Source of the DNA: Phallusia mammillata | Taxonomy: Eukaryota; Chordata; Ascidiacea; Phlebobranchia; Ascidiidae | Length of the DNA: 64,000 bases | Direction of reading: 5' to 3' | NCBI GenBank assembly: GCA_003260075.1 | Contig: QLIY01000536.1 | Span: 1 to 64,000, forward strand | Shown here: positions 45,974-59,800 of the stretch, piece after piece | Position numbering within the stretch: position 1 is the first letter of the stretch | Layout of the letters: each line of letters begins with the position of its first letter | Made by a program: the position numbers and the translations under genes | Notes under the pieces: generated by a model | Told to the model about the DNA's origin: nothing | The model's database searches: none | Seen by the model: only the letters and a program-made list of their open reading frames with translations

Positions 45974-48900
45974 ATGGCGACCATACGTTCAGAGTAAGTT
46001 GACTTATTCTTATATTTTTTCCTATGTGTCTAATTCTTTTTTAAACATATATAAAAACAATTTAAAACTATAAATTGTCAACAAAAACAAACTGGTTATT
46101 ATAGTTAAAAAGCGTTTTGTCATAAACAATATAGGCCTCCTGTAGAAACTACCAACTAACAATGTTTGTTTTGTATTTAGTGATGGATCGATTTATGATG
46201 AAATTGGTGGATCTGAAGACTCAGAGTCGACCTACAGTGACCTTGACCAAGAAATTATGATGGAAGTGATTCTTCCTGACAACAGCATTCATAAAATCAC
46301 AATTCTAGCAAGGTGACTTAAAGTAACCAACTACATAAAAGATGACAATTGGGTAAAATCCAAATATTTCCAGTATTAGATTACTTTTTTCCTTATTATG
46401 AGACTGTTGTACTAATTGGATATTTTAATAAATCTATTCTGCATAAACACTCATATATCATTGGCTCAAACACAAACAAAATTTGAATGTGCCAGATCAT
46501 GTTTCACTTTCTTGGTCATACATAAAAACATTTTGACATTTATGGTCTAACAGGCCTCCGCGACTGCTAAATGCCATTAGGGCATGGTGTGGTCACCAAC
46601 CACTTTATACGTCTGTGGTAACCTATAACTTGCGTACATCACATCTTGAGCCAATTATAAATAGCCCCAGGCTCTAAACCTGCTGTTATGATATTTAACT
46701 TGGTCGATATGACTCAAATGCCAACTGTTGATTCATGCTAAGTTTAATCTTACTAGGAATCTTAACTTAAGACAATTTTGTGGTAAAACTGCATTTTTCC
46801 TTGCAGCACCCCCTTGAGCGATTTACGAACCAGTGTCTGCTCTCAGTTTAAGCTGGTACCAAGTCAGCATGTAGTGGAGTTTGTTGGAGCAAAGTCGAGC
46901 GTTACAAAACGAAAAGCTTCTCTTGCAATTGGAAGACTAGATGCAACCATGATAAAAATACTAACCAAGAAAGCATCAAACAAACCATCCCCGGTACCTG
47001 CTGCAGTTGCAAATACTAGTGAGGTAAGATATCATAACATATTGTCATAAATTTTAAAGTTGTTTTGTTTTTATACAGTTATATAATCAATAAATTGTTT
47101 ATAGTCCTTGTATGCAGTGTATGGTTTTCAGACAGTTGTTTGAAAAAATGAAATAGTTAAGGATTAAATAACCAAACATGTTTTGAACATTTAACTAACA
47201 TCATTAGAATTAGCATTTACCAACAATTTTGCAAAAACAACAACAACATTTCAGTGTTAGTGTTGCAAATGATAGGGATGTATTTAGAATAAGGTTGGTG
47301 TGTTCCTTATGTCCTTTGTCATTTCAATATAGTAATCCCACAATACCACAAGCCTCCAGCCAAGAGCTGGATAGATTATAGAGATTAGCAGGAAATATCA
47401 GATCGCATGCATGACCTGTATTGAACTGACAAGTCTGTCACAAATTCAATGATTTAATTTGTATGGTTGCTGAATAACATAAATGTACATCAGTATTAAA
47501 AAACACATTTCATTTCAATAAGGACAATATAAAGCATTTAAATAAAAAATGAAACTAGTGTGTTTGGTTAGATAAGCTGTTGTTTATGAAACCCTTTATT
47601 TTTTATAGAACACTGTACGATTGATAGTAAAGCTGCCACGGTTGCGCCAAAGCATCATTCGAGTTAATCCAGATATTCCTTTGCAAACCATCTTTTTGTC
47701 AGTCTGTGAAAAGTTGAAGTTAGATGCAGAGAAAAGGTCTTTGGTTGAGTTTCGCCACCCCCAACAGCCTGATATTCAACTTAACCCTAAGCATACGCTC
47801 AACGATTACAACTTAAGGGAGATCTCATTAACTGACAAACGCGGTGAGTTTGGAAGGAATTTTAGTTCAAACAAATTGTTGACTCTGCCTGCATAAGTGT
47901 GCGAAACTTTGTTTTTGCTATTTGACAAATAATAAAAGTTAATGATTTGCAGAATCTATGCAGTTTTCATGTGATTGTTTTGTAAGGTTTTTGGGCTGTT
48001 AATAACAATGGTGTTTTTGTGTGTTATTTGTTTGGAAATTATGGTCTCCTGAATTAAGTACTGTGCTTAAAAGTTAATCTGTCTTTTCCTGGAATATATA
48101 AAAGGTTCATAAAATTAATATTTTAAAACGATATAAACAGACATGGCAAAATGTAAAAGAAAGCATTCTGATAGTTCAACACTTTAAAACACACATTGTT
48201 TAGGCCTGATGACTTGGAGAAAATTACAAAGTTTTGTTTGCATTTTAGATTTGGCTCCAAAGCCTGCAGTACCCATCGCTCATGTTACACCAAAACCAGC
48301 AGCTCGAAAGAAAAAGGCGCCTGCACCTCCCCCACCAAGCAATGGTACAGCAGTGCGTCCACCAGATACTAATGGAGAAGTAAAACCGGCACCTATAAGT
48401 AAGCATTTTATTTTTCATGTTCTTATACCAAACCCAGGGTCTCAGAAGGAGACAGTAAACAAGGTTGTGTTTTGCACACATTTTGTTTTAATACTAAGAC
48501 AGCTATATATATATGCAATCTTATTTCATAACATGTTCAGTTGTGTAGCAAACTGTACAAATCACCCCTTAGGTTAAGACCAAGATATTTTACTCTTGGG
48601 TATGTTAGGTTCTTTAGCATAGCCAAGTTCAAGTCAATATGTCAAATAAACTGCTTCAAACTTTGCTTACAGTTTCATAATTTCTTTGTTGTGTCTAAAT
48701 GATTTGACCAAAACGTGTCTGTTACACATAGTTTGCACCACAAAGAAATGTTTTTTAGGGAATGTGATCCAAGGGGGAATATATTTAATCCAAAACTCTT
48801 TTCTGAATAAAAGTTATAACACATACAGTCTAAAACTGGACCACAATCCCCTTGGGGCAAATTAAATAAGTTCAATACAATATTTTTCCACATTTCATAT

Positions 48901-51900
48901 TATGATGTAATAATTGGTAAACCAGAAAACTGTCATCAAAATCAAATTTGTAAAATTACCAACCAGTGCTTAACATTTCAAACACAGCAGATGGTCTATT
49001 TGACAAGTAGGTGGACAGCAATTTGGTCAATAGTATTGGCCAACACCACATCTCTTTGTACAGTGTAATCCAAAACATTAATTTGAGGCCTGTTGAACAA
49101 GATAAGTGGTAGCATTAAGTAGATGATCTTTAATGGGGGCTGTGCGCTGTAATTTAAATCCTTGGTAATTGTCAAGTGCTGTATGGTGGGGGGTTGGACT
49201 AATTAATTGTCAAAGCCAGCACACAGCCATGACCAATTTGTATTAAATATTACACATTACATACAAAATAGGTGTTATTTCAACAAATTGCACTTTTTGT
49301 TTATTGTATATATGGCATAATTTTCTGTATATGGCAACTGACAATATGTGGAATAAAGAAAAATCAGAACAACAAAATTTGTATGTAAAAAGATTCACCA
49401 GATTACAAAAATTCCTATAGAAAATGCCAAAATTGGTAATGCAATTCACTGCATGGATATGAGAGCCCAAATTTGGACAGACCTCCAGTACTCTGACCTT
49501 TACATAGGAATTAGTTGTTTGTACACACTTGTTAAAACCAAATATGACCCCACTGTTGTTGTTTACTAAGTGAATTGGTCAATGGTTACAGCATGGTTTA
49601 ACGGCCAGATTGATTTTATTTAAAAAATGATCGCTAGCTTTTTGGTACAAGAACATTAAAACACAATTAGTCAAACACATGGAAAATAAATCAGATACAA
49701 AAGGATTATAGTTTATGAATAAGCATAGACATTTTCTAGTTGATTTGTTTTTGCCAGACTCCCAAATGTTAGTGGCACAAGGCATACTCCCTTTGTTGGG
49801 CTATGATTTTTGCAGTTTTTTTGTAACACTGTTGTAACATTTTTGTTCTGTTTTTGTTAGGTTTCCTTCCAAACATACATAAGTTTATTCCAACTGACCC
49901 GAATGTCATGTGTTCATGCAAATTGTCCTAAAATTAAAGTGTAAATTTATACGACAGGTATTAGTTATTTTTCAGGATTAGTTAACATTTTTGTATTTCC
50001 ACAGAGCCTGCAAAACGGCGCCACGCCCCTTTGCCACCCCAAGCAACACACAAGGTTGAGGAGCCTGAACCAGAACCAGTAAATATTCAATGTTTTGTTG
50101 CTATTACAGAATACACAACTTAACACATTTTTCCAACATAGGTTTATGCCCAAGTTCGTAAGAAGAAACCAGAAAAACAAGTTGAAGAAAAACCAGGTAC
50201 TGTTTTGTACGCTTGACATCTAAGGCATGCTTTAAAACAAATTTTTCACCCATTGTAAATATTTGCGCAAGCTGCCTTAGGGCGATAAACCTTGAAAATC
50301 ACCCAGTTTCTATTGACAAATCCATCAATATTGAGTTTGCTTAAGAATTTGTTGATTAATTTTTACTTTTACCACAAGTATCTATTGTTCACTACAGCAC
50401 ATGTTCTTAAAAATCTGGCTATTTTTTCCCACTTTTTGTGTAAATAAAGATTTGTAAATCTCAAAACGCCAATGTTTAATTCAAAACCTGTATAAAAAAC
50501 AAGTTAAACTGATACATATACTAACTTTGATATTGTTAGCCCCAGACACTTCACTATTATTATTTGAATTAAAGCAACAAACATCCCATTGTTATGTTAA
50601 TAGTAAAGGCAAATCACTCTATCTTCCATAGCATTCACTTGAAAAAGGATCGGTTGAAAGTAAAAAAAATCTTACAACTCTGTGATTGTTTAAAACAAAT
50701 TAAGAATTCAAATGTACTATTATTTTTTTGTCAGAAGAAGAACCTCACCAGGGAAGCACTGAGGAAGAATCCAAGGATGTAACCGAAGAAACAGAAGATG
50801 AAATATCAGCTTCTCTTGATGCAACTGATGAACTCGACAAGGTTTTAGAGGAAGCAAGTATTCCAAGCAACAGTAAGCAAAAATAACCAACTGTTTTGAA
50901 TATTTGGTTGCTTACCTATCATTTTAGCAAGTATAAAACCATAGATTGAGGGGAAAAAACATATGATTTTAGTATTGTAATTGTATTACACTTTACAGTG
51001 TTTCTTAATTCAAAATTGAAAAAATGTAAACGTCACCACAAATTCGTGCAGGTTCTACACATTCTGACGAAATTGTAGCTGATGATATAAAACTGGAAGT
51101 AAATGAGTTCCCAGAGCGGCCACCTAGAATCCATGTAAGTTTTTATGTACATCCAAAAGCACTGGCTTCTCAACAATCAAACTATTGTAAAAAGTTAGAA
51201 TCTTCAAACTTGGACAACAAACTAATCTGTGCAGATTCACAAAGAAGCATTTTCATGTCTCAAGTTCAAAAAATTCGAAAAAAAAAATCATTTCTTGATA
51301 AATAATTTTTGAAACAGAAAGCTGTACACAAGGTGGAGGAACATAGTGATGACATCACAGTTGATGATGTCACTAAAGAAGAAGATGTACCAGCTCCAGC
51401 GGTGCGACAACAAAAATCTGTTAAGGGCGAAATCAAAATCTATGATGTAGTTGATGATGAAATCAAATTTGACGACAGTATCATCGGCAATGAAGAAACA
51501 TCATCACACCACAGCGATGATGTCATAGCAGTTGATGATGTCAACCATGATGAAACAATTCACTCAGAAAATGATGAAGAACCCGTTGTGGAAAAAGCCA
51601 CTGACAGGTTACCACAAGCTGAAATGGATGTGAAAAGTATTGTGGAGAGCGTATCTGTTGTCACAAGCAGTGAGGTAAGTGTGTTCAAGTTGTATTGGTT
51701 GCACAGAATGGTTAATGCACATACCACAAGTTTGCCAATTAGTTGTCCAAAATGCCTTCGGGAAAAGGAAAGAAATTGTAGAGAATTGTAAAACATTGCA
51801 TCTTACAACATTTTATGCCAGTTCAATGACAAATTTGCTGCGAAAACTAGCTTTGCATATGAATTGATATTAAAATATTTAATAAACAGGAAGAGACCCA

Positions 51901-54900
51901 GATAAAAGAACCTGAACAAGAATCGATTGTGATTTCCCCTGTGTCATATGTCCCTGTTGAACCCACTCCTGATGATGTAGAGGACTTACCTCCTCCACCT
52001 CCATCTTTCCTTGGATCAGAAGATTTTGACCCACTACCACCACCCCCAGAGGTATATATGCATAATATTTAAATTTATTTCGTAACACTACACATGAAAT
52101 AGCTTGTCCAAAACAATTATGTGAGACAGCTTACAACATATTTATAGAAGCTCTTTGACAGTATATATTTATTTTACTAAGTTAACCGTTATACAATAAA
52201 CCTAGGTTAAACCAGATTTTGGTAAATCCGGATCTTTGCCTAATCCAGACAAATTTTTTGGTCCAAACAGGTCCAGATTAACCAAGGATTACTGTATATG
52301 TTTTTAGAATATGCCATAATTTAAACATTGTTTTTTTTGCGTTTTAATTAAGTCACCATAGGCTTGGATTACATTGAATAAGTTAAAGTTGCAAGTATAC
52401 CAGAAAACACAATTTTAATTAACAGTGGTGTAACATTTTTTTTACTTGTCAAGAACAGTTTTGGTTTTCTGTACATCAGTGTATAGATATTATTTGTGCC
52501 ATAAACCACATGTGAAAGAAGAAGAAAATCACTAAAATTTTGTGCACAGGATTTTAGCGACAACTCAACTCCGAGTGTTGAAAAACTTGTTATAAGCCAG
52601 ACTGCAGTGTTGCCTCCACCTGTTGCTAATGGAACAGCTCATCATGAAGCAATAGACACAAAATTGAACACAGTAAGTCAATGCTGTTAGTATTACAGTG
52701 ACACCTAACAACGGATGTACTGTGATGTAACAACATATGTAATGTTTTGCCTTTATGTATAGAAATTGATGCATTTTTTTGTTGCTAAATATGTTCTAAT
52801 TTAAAAAAAAATAGATTGTTAATACAGTACATCATCATTTATCATTCAGACATGTTTTTTTGTGCAAGCTTCTTTATCAAACATTTCATTTGATTTTGTA
52901 CTAAACACAGTTACTATATTTTACTTTATTAATACTTTTTAAAGTTTTACTTTAATATTGTTTTTGTTGTTGTTTATAAAAACAGTAAACTTATTTTCAC
53001 ATAAAGATTTTATCTGTACATTTTCAAGAACACATACTGCTGTGAATAGGAGTTAATTTGAGACTTTTTAACGAAGGAAAACAACTTTGACCTGCGGATA
53101 GCTGAAAGTCTGGGAATATCCAATGTGTCTATTGATGAAAAACAGTTTCCGCCCCCTCAGAAATATAAACCAGTCACTGCACCAAAACCAGCTAAGAGTT
53201 TGGCTTCTTTCATCAAAGACCAAAATGAAAATGAAATCAAGCCAGCCGAACATACTTCAAATGTAAGTTTAATTATTTTATTTTATTCATAAACAGAATC
53301 ATGACATTTGTTAGTTTATTATGTGACAGCCTTATCATCAAAAAAATAAATGTAGTCTTTTTTAATGGTTTTGCCTTGAACTTTTTTTTATTTTAACTTG
53401 GAAACACTTTTCCAGTTTACATTTTTGCGGATTTGAAAGAAATACATTTTTGGGATTGACTGTCCTTAGTTTTGAGATTGTTGTTGTTGTTTTTTGCAAT
53501 ACTTCTTGAGAAAGGCATTTCAAATATCATACATATTTGGTTTTTGGACACTGCTCTAAAAAGATTTTTAAGAGTTTCGTGTTAACCTAGTTTATGGTTG
53601 GATACAAGGTTAAACAAAGTATGTCTTTGCGTGTCTTTGTTGGAATTTACCGTCCAACAAAGAGATTCTTTTTCACCATGTTTGTACTGTGAGTCTAATT
53701 AGGTGGTAAATGATTAATACAGATTTAATAATGGCAATTTTAGCATTTTTTACAACAACTTACAATATAATGCATTAACTATGGATTTTTCTGAGTTTAT
53801 ATAAAAGATTTATTAACTAATGTTCGCAACATAGCAATTAAACCAATTGTTCAGTTTAAATAATATTTTGCATATGAAACACTGTGGTTAGAAGTTCAAA
53901 GATAAATTGTCTTTCTCTATTCACCATCATAAAACTTTTCAATGAAAGTGAAAGTCTTTTTGCTGTAAAATAACATCTAGTCTTTAAATCACTTCATTGT
54001 GGTTTTGCAGCCAGTCGGCGTTCTCAGTGAAAACAATATATGTTCAAGGGCCATTGTTGACTCAAGAGCCTTGCCATTGTCTCACTGCACGATTTGTTCT
54101 TGGTTTGGCGTAAACTCTTAAATCATTTTCCACACTTAAGTTCTCTGGGAACTGTTTGCTTTGCCTTGTGGAATGCCCCAGGAATGTAGATTGCAGCTTT
54201 GGGTGGAAATAAACTGAAGTTTATGGCCTGGATCTCCTGTCTTCACTTGATATTTGAACATGATAAAAAAACCTGCCCATAGCGAAATACAGACTTTTGT
54301 TTTTCATTTCAATATGTATTGTTTTTAAATTGGAATAATTATATTTAGTACCTTTTTAAAGAAATAGATACTAATGCACAAGTTGAATAAGGACGAAACG
54401 TACATATACTTAGATATATTTCTTGAGTTTATTCTTTTGTGTACAAAATCCCCATACACTTATCCAAAATAATATTTAAACCAAACTGTTTCAGGAAAAT
54501 GACAGCGCTGATGCCGAATTACTTAAACTACAAAAAGAAATAAAACGAATGAAAATGAGAAAGTCTGCTAAGCATAATGAAAACAATGACCAGTGGAAAA
54601 TGATGAAAGGTTTGTGTTTTTACACAAAATTAAATGCTAAATGTATAAACATGTCTTTTTAATTCTGTTTAACATTTTTTTAGAATCACAAAGAAATTCT
54701 TGGCACCCTGGCACCAAATCATTTACATTTATACCCAAGAAAACCAATGAGGTACAATTAAACAATTAGCATTAAAAGCTACAATTTTGTTCATTTTTTT
54801 CCTAGTATTGCTAATAAACTGGATATAAAAAACATTATTTTTCAAATATGTCCATTAAATCAGAAATTCCATCGCTACTAAACGAGATTATTCCAGTTAT

Positions 54901-55979
54901 TTGCATATTGACGTAAATGTCAAAAAAAGGTGTGGCTAAGGGTTGCTAATAACCAGAACTATCCACACATATTTGCCAAAACTGAAGTTGTAATCTAGAT
55001 CCACTACAATACAGTTTCTTTTCTAGGATTAACTTCAACCATTATCATGTAAAACATTAATGGTATGTTTGTCTGCAGGTTGCACATGAAGATTACCAAG
55101 AGGCTCCTATCCCTGTGATAGAACTTTCAAACAGTGGAGAAATTAAACCCTACTCCACAGGGACAACCACTGACAAAAAGAAGGAACCTCCAAAAGTTCA
55201 ACCGAGCACAGGTAAAAGAAAAACTTTATCATGTCCAATATAAACACATTTTTTTAAGTGATTACTAATTTTGTAAAGTCAAATAAGGCACAAACTTTCA
55301 ACATAACTGTTTCTTATCATGGGCATATTAAGATGTTTCAAAATGGAAGAGGGCAAACCATTCATCAGTAATTCAAGGAAGTATTCCAAGCATATTACTT
55401 CCTTAATGAGTCCTACATGTATACAATTTGTGGAATTAAACCCTTTGCTGCCTATTGGTAGGTCCTTGTCTAGGAAAAGAATCATTTAATGAAGAAACTA
55501 ATACAGGTTTACGTAGAAAATATTTTTCAATGATAAAAAAAATGTTTTGATGGTTCTTTTTAAATAATCAAGTTACAAAATCAGAAAAAATCCCTGTTAA
55601 GTGATAGGGGGAGGGCGTGGTAAAAATACCAGAACAGAAATTATGTAAAAATTATCATTTATTTGCACTTCTGTCTCTTAGGAGACCGCTTTCCTTTAAA
55701 GTTAATTCATCATTCTATAAATCCCCTTGGAAATTAAATTGCATCCCCAGTGGCCTGTTCAGTGTATATGTATATGGTGTAGCTAAAACTTAACAATGTA
55801 CATGTTTATAAAGAAATTTAATGTGGAAAATGCTGTCTAAACAATAAAAAAATGCATAGCATTTTGACAAGTGCATTAAGATTTATAAGAAATTGAAACC
55901 GATAACATTATTAGGGCTTTAGAAGACAAATTGAAACCAAACTTAGAAAAAGACTTGCAAGGCATTAGTGACGAAAACA

Positions 55980-56054
<75 letters not shown>

Positions 56055-56160
56055 TTTTCATACAGAAGCCGCCCCAAAGCCACGTTCAACACTTCCAAGT
56101 TATTACAAGAAATTTCTTGGAGCTAATGCCTTTGCAGCGAGCCAAACTACACAGCGATAA
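45974..56160 (+). CDS. COBL: Cordon-bleu homologue (actin nucleator family)
   Basis: Exons: 45974-45993, 46181-46312, 46807-47023, 47609-47843, 48249-48398, 50005-50078, 50142-50196, 50735-50872, 51052-51134, 51318-51674, 51890-52051, 52550-52672, 53077-53262, 54495-54609, 54684-54751, 55079-55211, a possible partial exon from 55923 into a C tract, and a last exon 56066-56160 (stop 56158-56160). Without the partial exon the frame is 780 aa. Cordon-bleu proteins nucleate actin filaments in polarised and neural cells. Seen: a ubiquitin-like N-terminus (exons 2-3), then the Cobl domain (about residues 124-201: VRLIVKL, IIRVNPDIPLQ, VCEKLKLD, LNDYNLREISL). Two KRAP-type basic-proline motifs follow: RKKKAPAPPPP (about 221) and KRRHAPLPP (about 255). 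Next come acidic segments with repeated DDV, proline runs and a basic helix (KEIKRMKMRKSAKH). No canonical WH2 motif is recognised, although one could be hidden in the gap. The last exon is assigned by phase and acceptor only. Confidence 0.88.
52194..52294. mobile_element. Tc1/mariner (Tigger-like) MITE, copy in a COBL intron
   Basis: About 101 bp with imperfect inverted ends (CAATAAACCTAGGTTAA and TTAACCAAGGATTACTG), flanked by TA on both sides (52192-52193 and 52295-52296). Homologous in opposite orientation to 35481-35590. Confidence 0.75.
55981..56054 (+). other. 74-base pure C tract, probable gap at the end of a COBL exon
   Basis: The tract begins inside an open frame that follows a good splice acceptor (exon candidate from 55923, reading EDKLKPNLEKDLQ). 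It ends 11 bases before the acceptor of the last exon. The true exon end, its donor and most of the intron are therefore missing. The proline run it would encode is not real. Confidence 0.75.
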
Positions 56161-56550
56161 TTTACTAAAAAAACTGCTCTGTATAAAATACAACCTGCTC
56201 TGTGAGGCAATTTTTGTTTTCCGCTTTTTTGTGTGAGTGCCAACGCGAGTATTGTACTTCTATGACGTAGATTTCAAATCAATACTGTGTCCCGAAATTC
56301 ACAAAAGTGTCATGACGTTCACGTACTAATTTTCAGTAGTTAAAGCAATTCTGTGTTAATTGATTATGTTTAGTTGTACTGTAGATACCGACCTCAATCT
56401 ACCATGTATTTAAGCTTGCCTTTGGTTATGTGCTGATTTTGGCAAAACCCAGACAAATAACATTAAAATTTGTGTGTCAAACCAAGACTTGGTTAACTTT
56501 GGATTCAAATGTATTTGAAAGTAACAAATATAATATAGCTGTCCAACTAC

Positions 56551-56556
56551 AATAAA
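56551..56556 (+). promoter_or_regulatory. Candidate polyadenylation signal of COBL
   Basis: AATAAA about 390 bases past the proposed stop codon. Confidence 0.4.
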
Positions 56557-56677
56557 AAATTGATTGTGTTGAGACATTAATAGAGAATATCAGGTATTAT
56601 CTTTTTTTCTAAATTAGCCATTTTTATAAAAATCATTTGTCAATGTACTAGGGGTCAAGTTCCACGTACCTTTCTGG

Positions 56678-56811
56678 TATTCACAATTAGATATGCTCCT
56701 ATATGTATTTTGTCACCTTGTAATATAGCACAAAGGTACCCCCCCCCCCCTATTCACAATTAGATATGCTCCTATATGTATTTTGTCACCTTGTAATAGA
56801 ACACAAAGGAA
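56678..56811 (+). repeat. Duplicated 60-bp segment around a C tract
   Basis: 56678-56738 recurs at 56751-56811, separated by 12 C (56739-56750), the outer C of which may be genuine sequence. It is in or just beyond the COBL 3' region. Probable assembly join. Confidence 0.72.
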
Positions 56812-59800
56812 CAAGAGTAATATGATATAAATTACAGTCATTGTGAATTTTGATTCTTGGACATTGTGCTTTGCCAGTGTTGCCATTTTTCGCTATTTAT
56901 CATTTGCGGTACGATTTAATTTTTTGTGTTTTCTTTTTCTTGTGGCTTCTTCTGTTTCAAACCAAATAACGTACTATACATATGTGCTCATATATCTTCT
57001 TTTTTGCTAGCCGCTGTACTTCTTTGCTTCTCGGCCTCTCACTGATTAGTTTCATTAGCTCAGTATCGAGCTGTCTGCTCTGGCATTGGAACATTTATAA
57101 CCAACATGTGGCCACAGATGGATAAGATGTATAACGAATGTTAAATGATCTTCTCAGACTGTAACAACTATGATTTTCGAATTTGGCCGCATGATTCATT
57201 CCATAAAGGTTATTAAAATCGTTTAAAATCTTGCAAAAATATAGAGTTGGTTTTGATTCCATATTCGAAAAAATTATATATTCCTGTGATGTAGAATTCT
57301 AACTTATCAAACCCTCTGTTAGGGTATCATGTATTTGTATGTTGCAGTGGGCACAGCCTTGAATCTTAATCACTGGACTAAAAAAATCGGGCAGAATGGC
57401 ATTACTTTTCACCTTCATCAGGTACTGCCCAAATCACAAAAGTGCAGTAACATACATATTTTGTTGAAACATGCTTTTTTGTGTGTGTCCGAATTTGAAG
57501 TATCACGGACTGTTGTTGTTTTTTTGCTGTAAATTTTTCTGCTTTTTCTTTATAGAATTTGTTATGTCATCTTTTTTGAATTGAACTGAAAGCGTACTTG
57601 CTTACAAAATGAATCAAGCCCAACATTTGAAACTATCTTTGTTTTTTCTTCTCTTTGTTAAGCAATTTATCAAATCAACAAACCGCACACCTTAATTTAC
57701 TGATTTAACCCAAAAAGAAAAAATATTTTTTTACATTCTACGAATCAGTGCTCATCCGTTTTACCTGATTTCTATTGACTGTGACCAAATTATGACACGG
57801 TGCCTTTGTTGCAAGGAAATCTAACCCAACAACGCTACGCATCTGTCAATAAGCTGTCCTTAAGTTATATTTGTAGCTTAAATAGCCGTATGCAGAACAA
57901 TAACAATGACGAGATGTGCATTTTAAATTCAATGCTTATCACTGCAGTTTAAAGTTTTTTGGGGGGCATAAATTGGTGCGTGGACACAGCGTGCACATCT
58001 CGTGTCGGTCAGTAAATTCAGACACATGGAAATTAGTAGAGAACATTAATGGTTAGTGTGGTTTATAACGGTTTGAGCTTGGTATTCCCAGTGGCATTGT
58101 AGGCAGACTTCAGTGCAATAACATGACGTACCCAGTAAACACGTCAGTTGCCTAAACGACAGGCCAAGTCAAATAACCATTTAATTAGTTATCGTATTCG
58201 TCAAGTTTGTAAATACTGATACAGTCAACTTTTCGTTTTTTTGTATGCGAGTGTTCAAACGAGAGTTTTGCACAAAACAGGATAATCAATGTGAACTATG
58301 TTTTTACATTGAAAATATAAAACAACGATATGTCAAAAATTTAACTGAACGAACGAATTAACATTTATTTCACAAGGTTTAAACCTACGATAATCATGGA
58401 TTCCCAAACAGGTTTTTTGATGTCCGTATATGAGCCAGGCGCCTTGGGCAATTCGGTCAATGACCTGCGTGATTAAAAGTATTTTTATAGAGTTGAACCC
58501 AGGAGACTCCCACAGACGAATATCGATCAAAGTTTTTATAACTTATGTCTACATATGCGTCAGACGCGCCGGAAAATTATTGTCGGAAACTACTTAACTG
58601 CGACATCTGGTGGCACTGTAAACAATATTATTTTGCCAGTAAGTGTCATTGCGTTCTGGCCACCGAAAGAGCAGCACTTTCAGTGATTGTAAACGACGAA
58701 TCGTAATCCCATTATTGTATCTTTCAGCTTTATTCCTTTTTGTAAACGTGCTAATCTACCAGGATTTTTAACTTCAGTGCCGCATTCATGCTACATTTGT
58801 ACAAACATGTTAGCTGCACTGGTGGAATTTTCTTAAACCGTTAGAAATTGCACAAAACCTTGTACCCCATTTGCTCAAAATGTATTATTATTAAACTTAT
58901 TAGGTTTCCTGCTATTAGGTTAAATATCTGTTTACCACTTCAAACTACCGAAAGTTCCTTTTCCTGTGAAAACCCATCCTTATCACCTTTAAACACGTAA
59001 AAAGTTGACGGTGCAACTACAAGTTCGTTCATGCTTTGCGACCCTCTTTACCCAACTATCTAACTTTAAACGCCATTTTTACTGCTCCAAAAATGGTTTT
59101 GTTTTAGCTCTATTGCTATGAGTTCTTTCTACCGGTAGAACAAAATCGACCAATATGATGATTTTGTTTAACGCATACGGCCAAGAAAAAATTGTGGTTA
59201 CGTAACGAAAAACGAAGCAAGTTGCAAAAACGCAAAGTCGAACTCATACTGTACAACAGAAGGGTAACTAACTTTTGTTAAACATTTAGTTCCAAAGTAA
59301 CACATTTTTTACCAAATGTTTGATTTATGAAACCGTGAAGTCTGTCTGCTATTACATGACACAAACTGTTCACAATTAATCACGGAGTCAATTCATCACT
59401 TTCACGCCACCAACAGTCATTTGATTAAGCTTTTCTTTGTCCACGAAATTGAAAATCTATTTGTTCCTTCTTAGCTGTTGTTTGCAGGAAGCTTTCAAAT
59501 GTTCGATGGGGGAGAAACTACCGGATCAGTCGTGCCATTAAACCGTCACTAATTGTTATGAATCGCTTTCCTTTATTTACTTTTACCACTGTATTCGAAC
59601 GCCGCCTGCGTAAATGGAATAATGAGTAACCCCTTTTCGCACGGGGCCTGCTCCCTAAAAAGGTTTACATAACCCACGCGTTTTAGGGGACCCAAATGCT
59701 TCGATAATGACAATTATGTACCCAAGCTGACCTCATACCGTTTCCAACTCCATATTTAAAGTTGTAAAACATAATTGTCGATACCAAGGAGCCATCAGGC

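Noticed and set aside
57026..57037. GCTTCTCGGCCT, identical to the start of U2 snRNA
   Set aside because: The similarity stops after about 12 bases. The branch-site-binding region and Sm site of U2 are absent.
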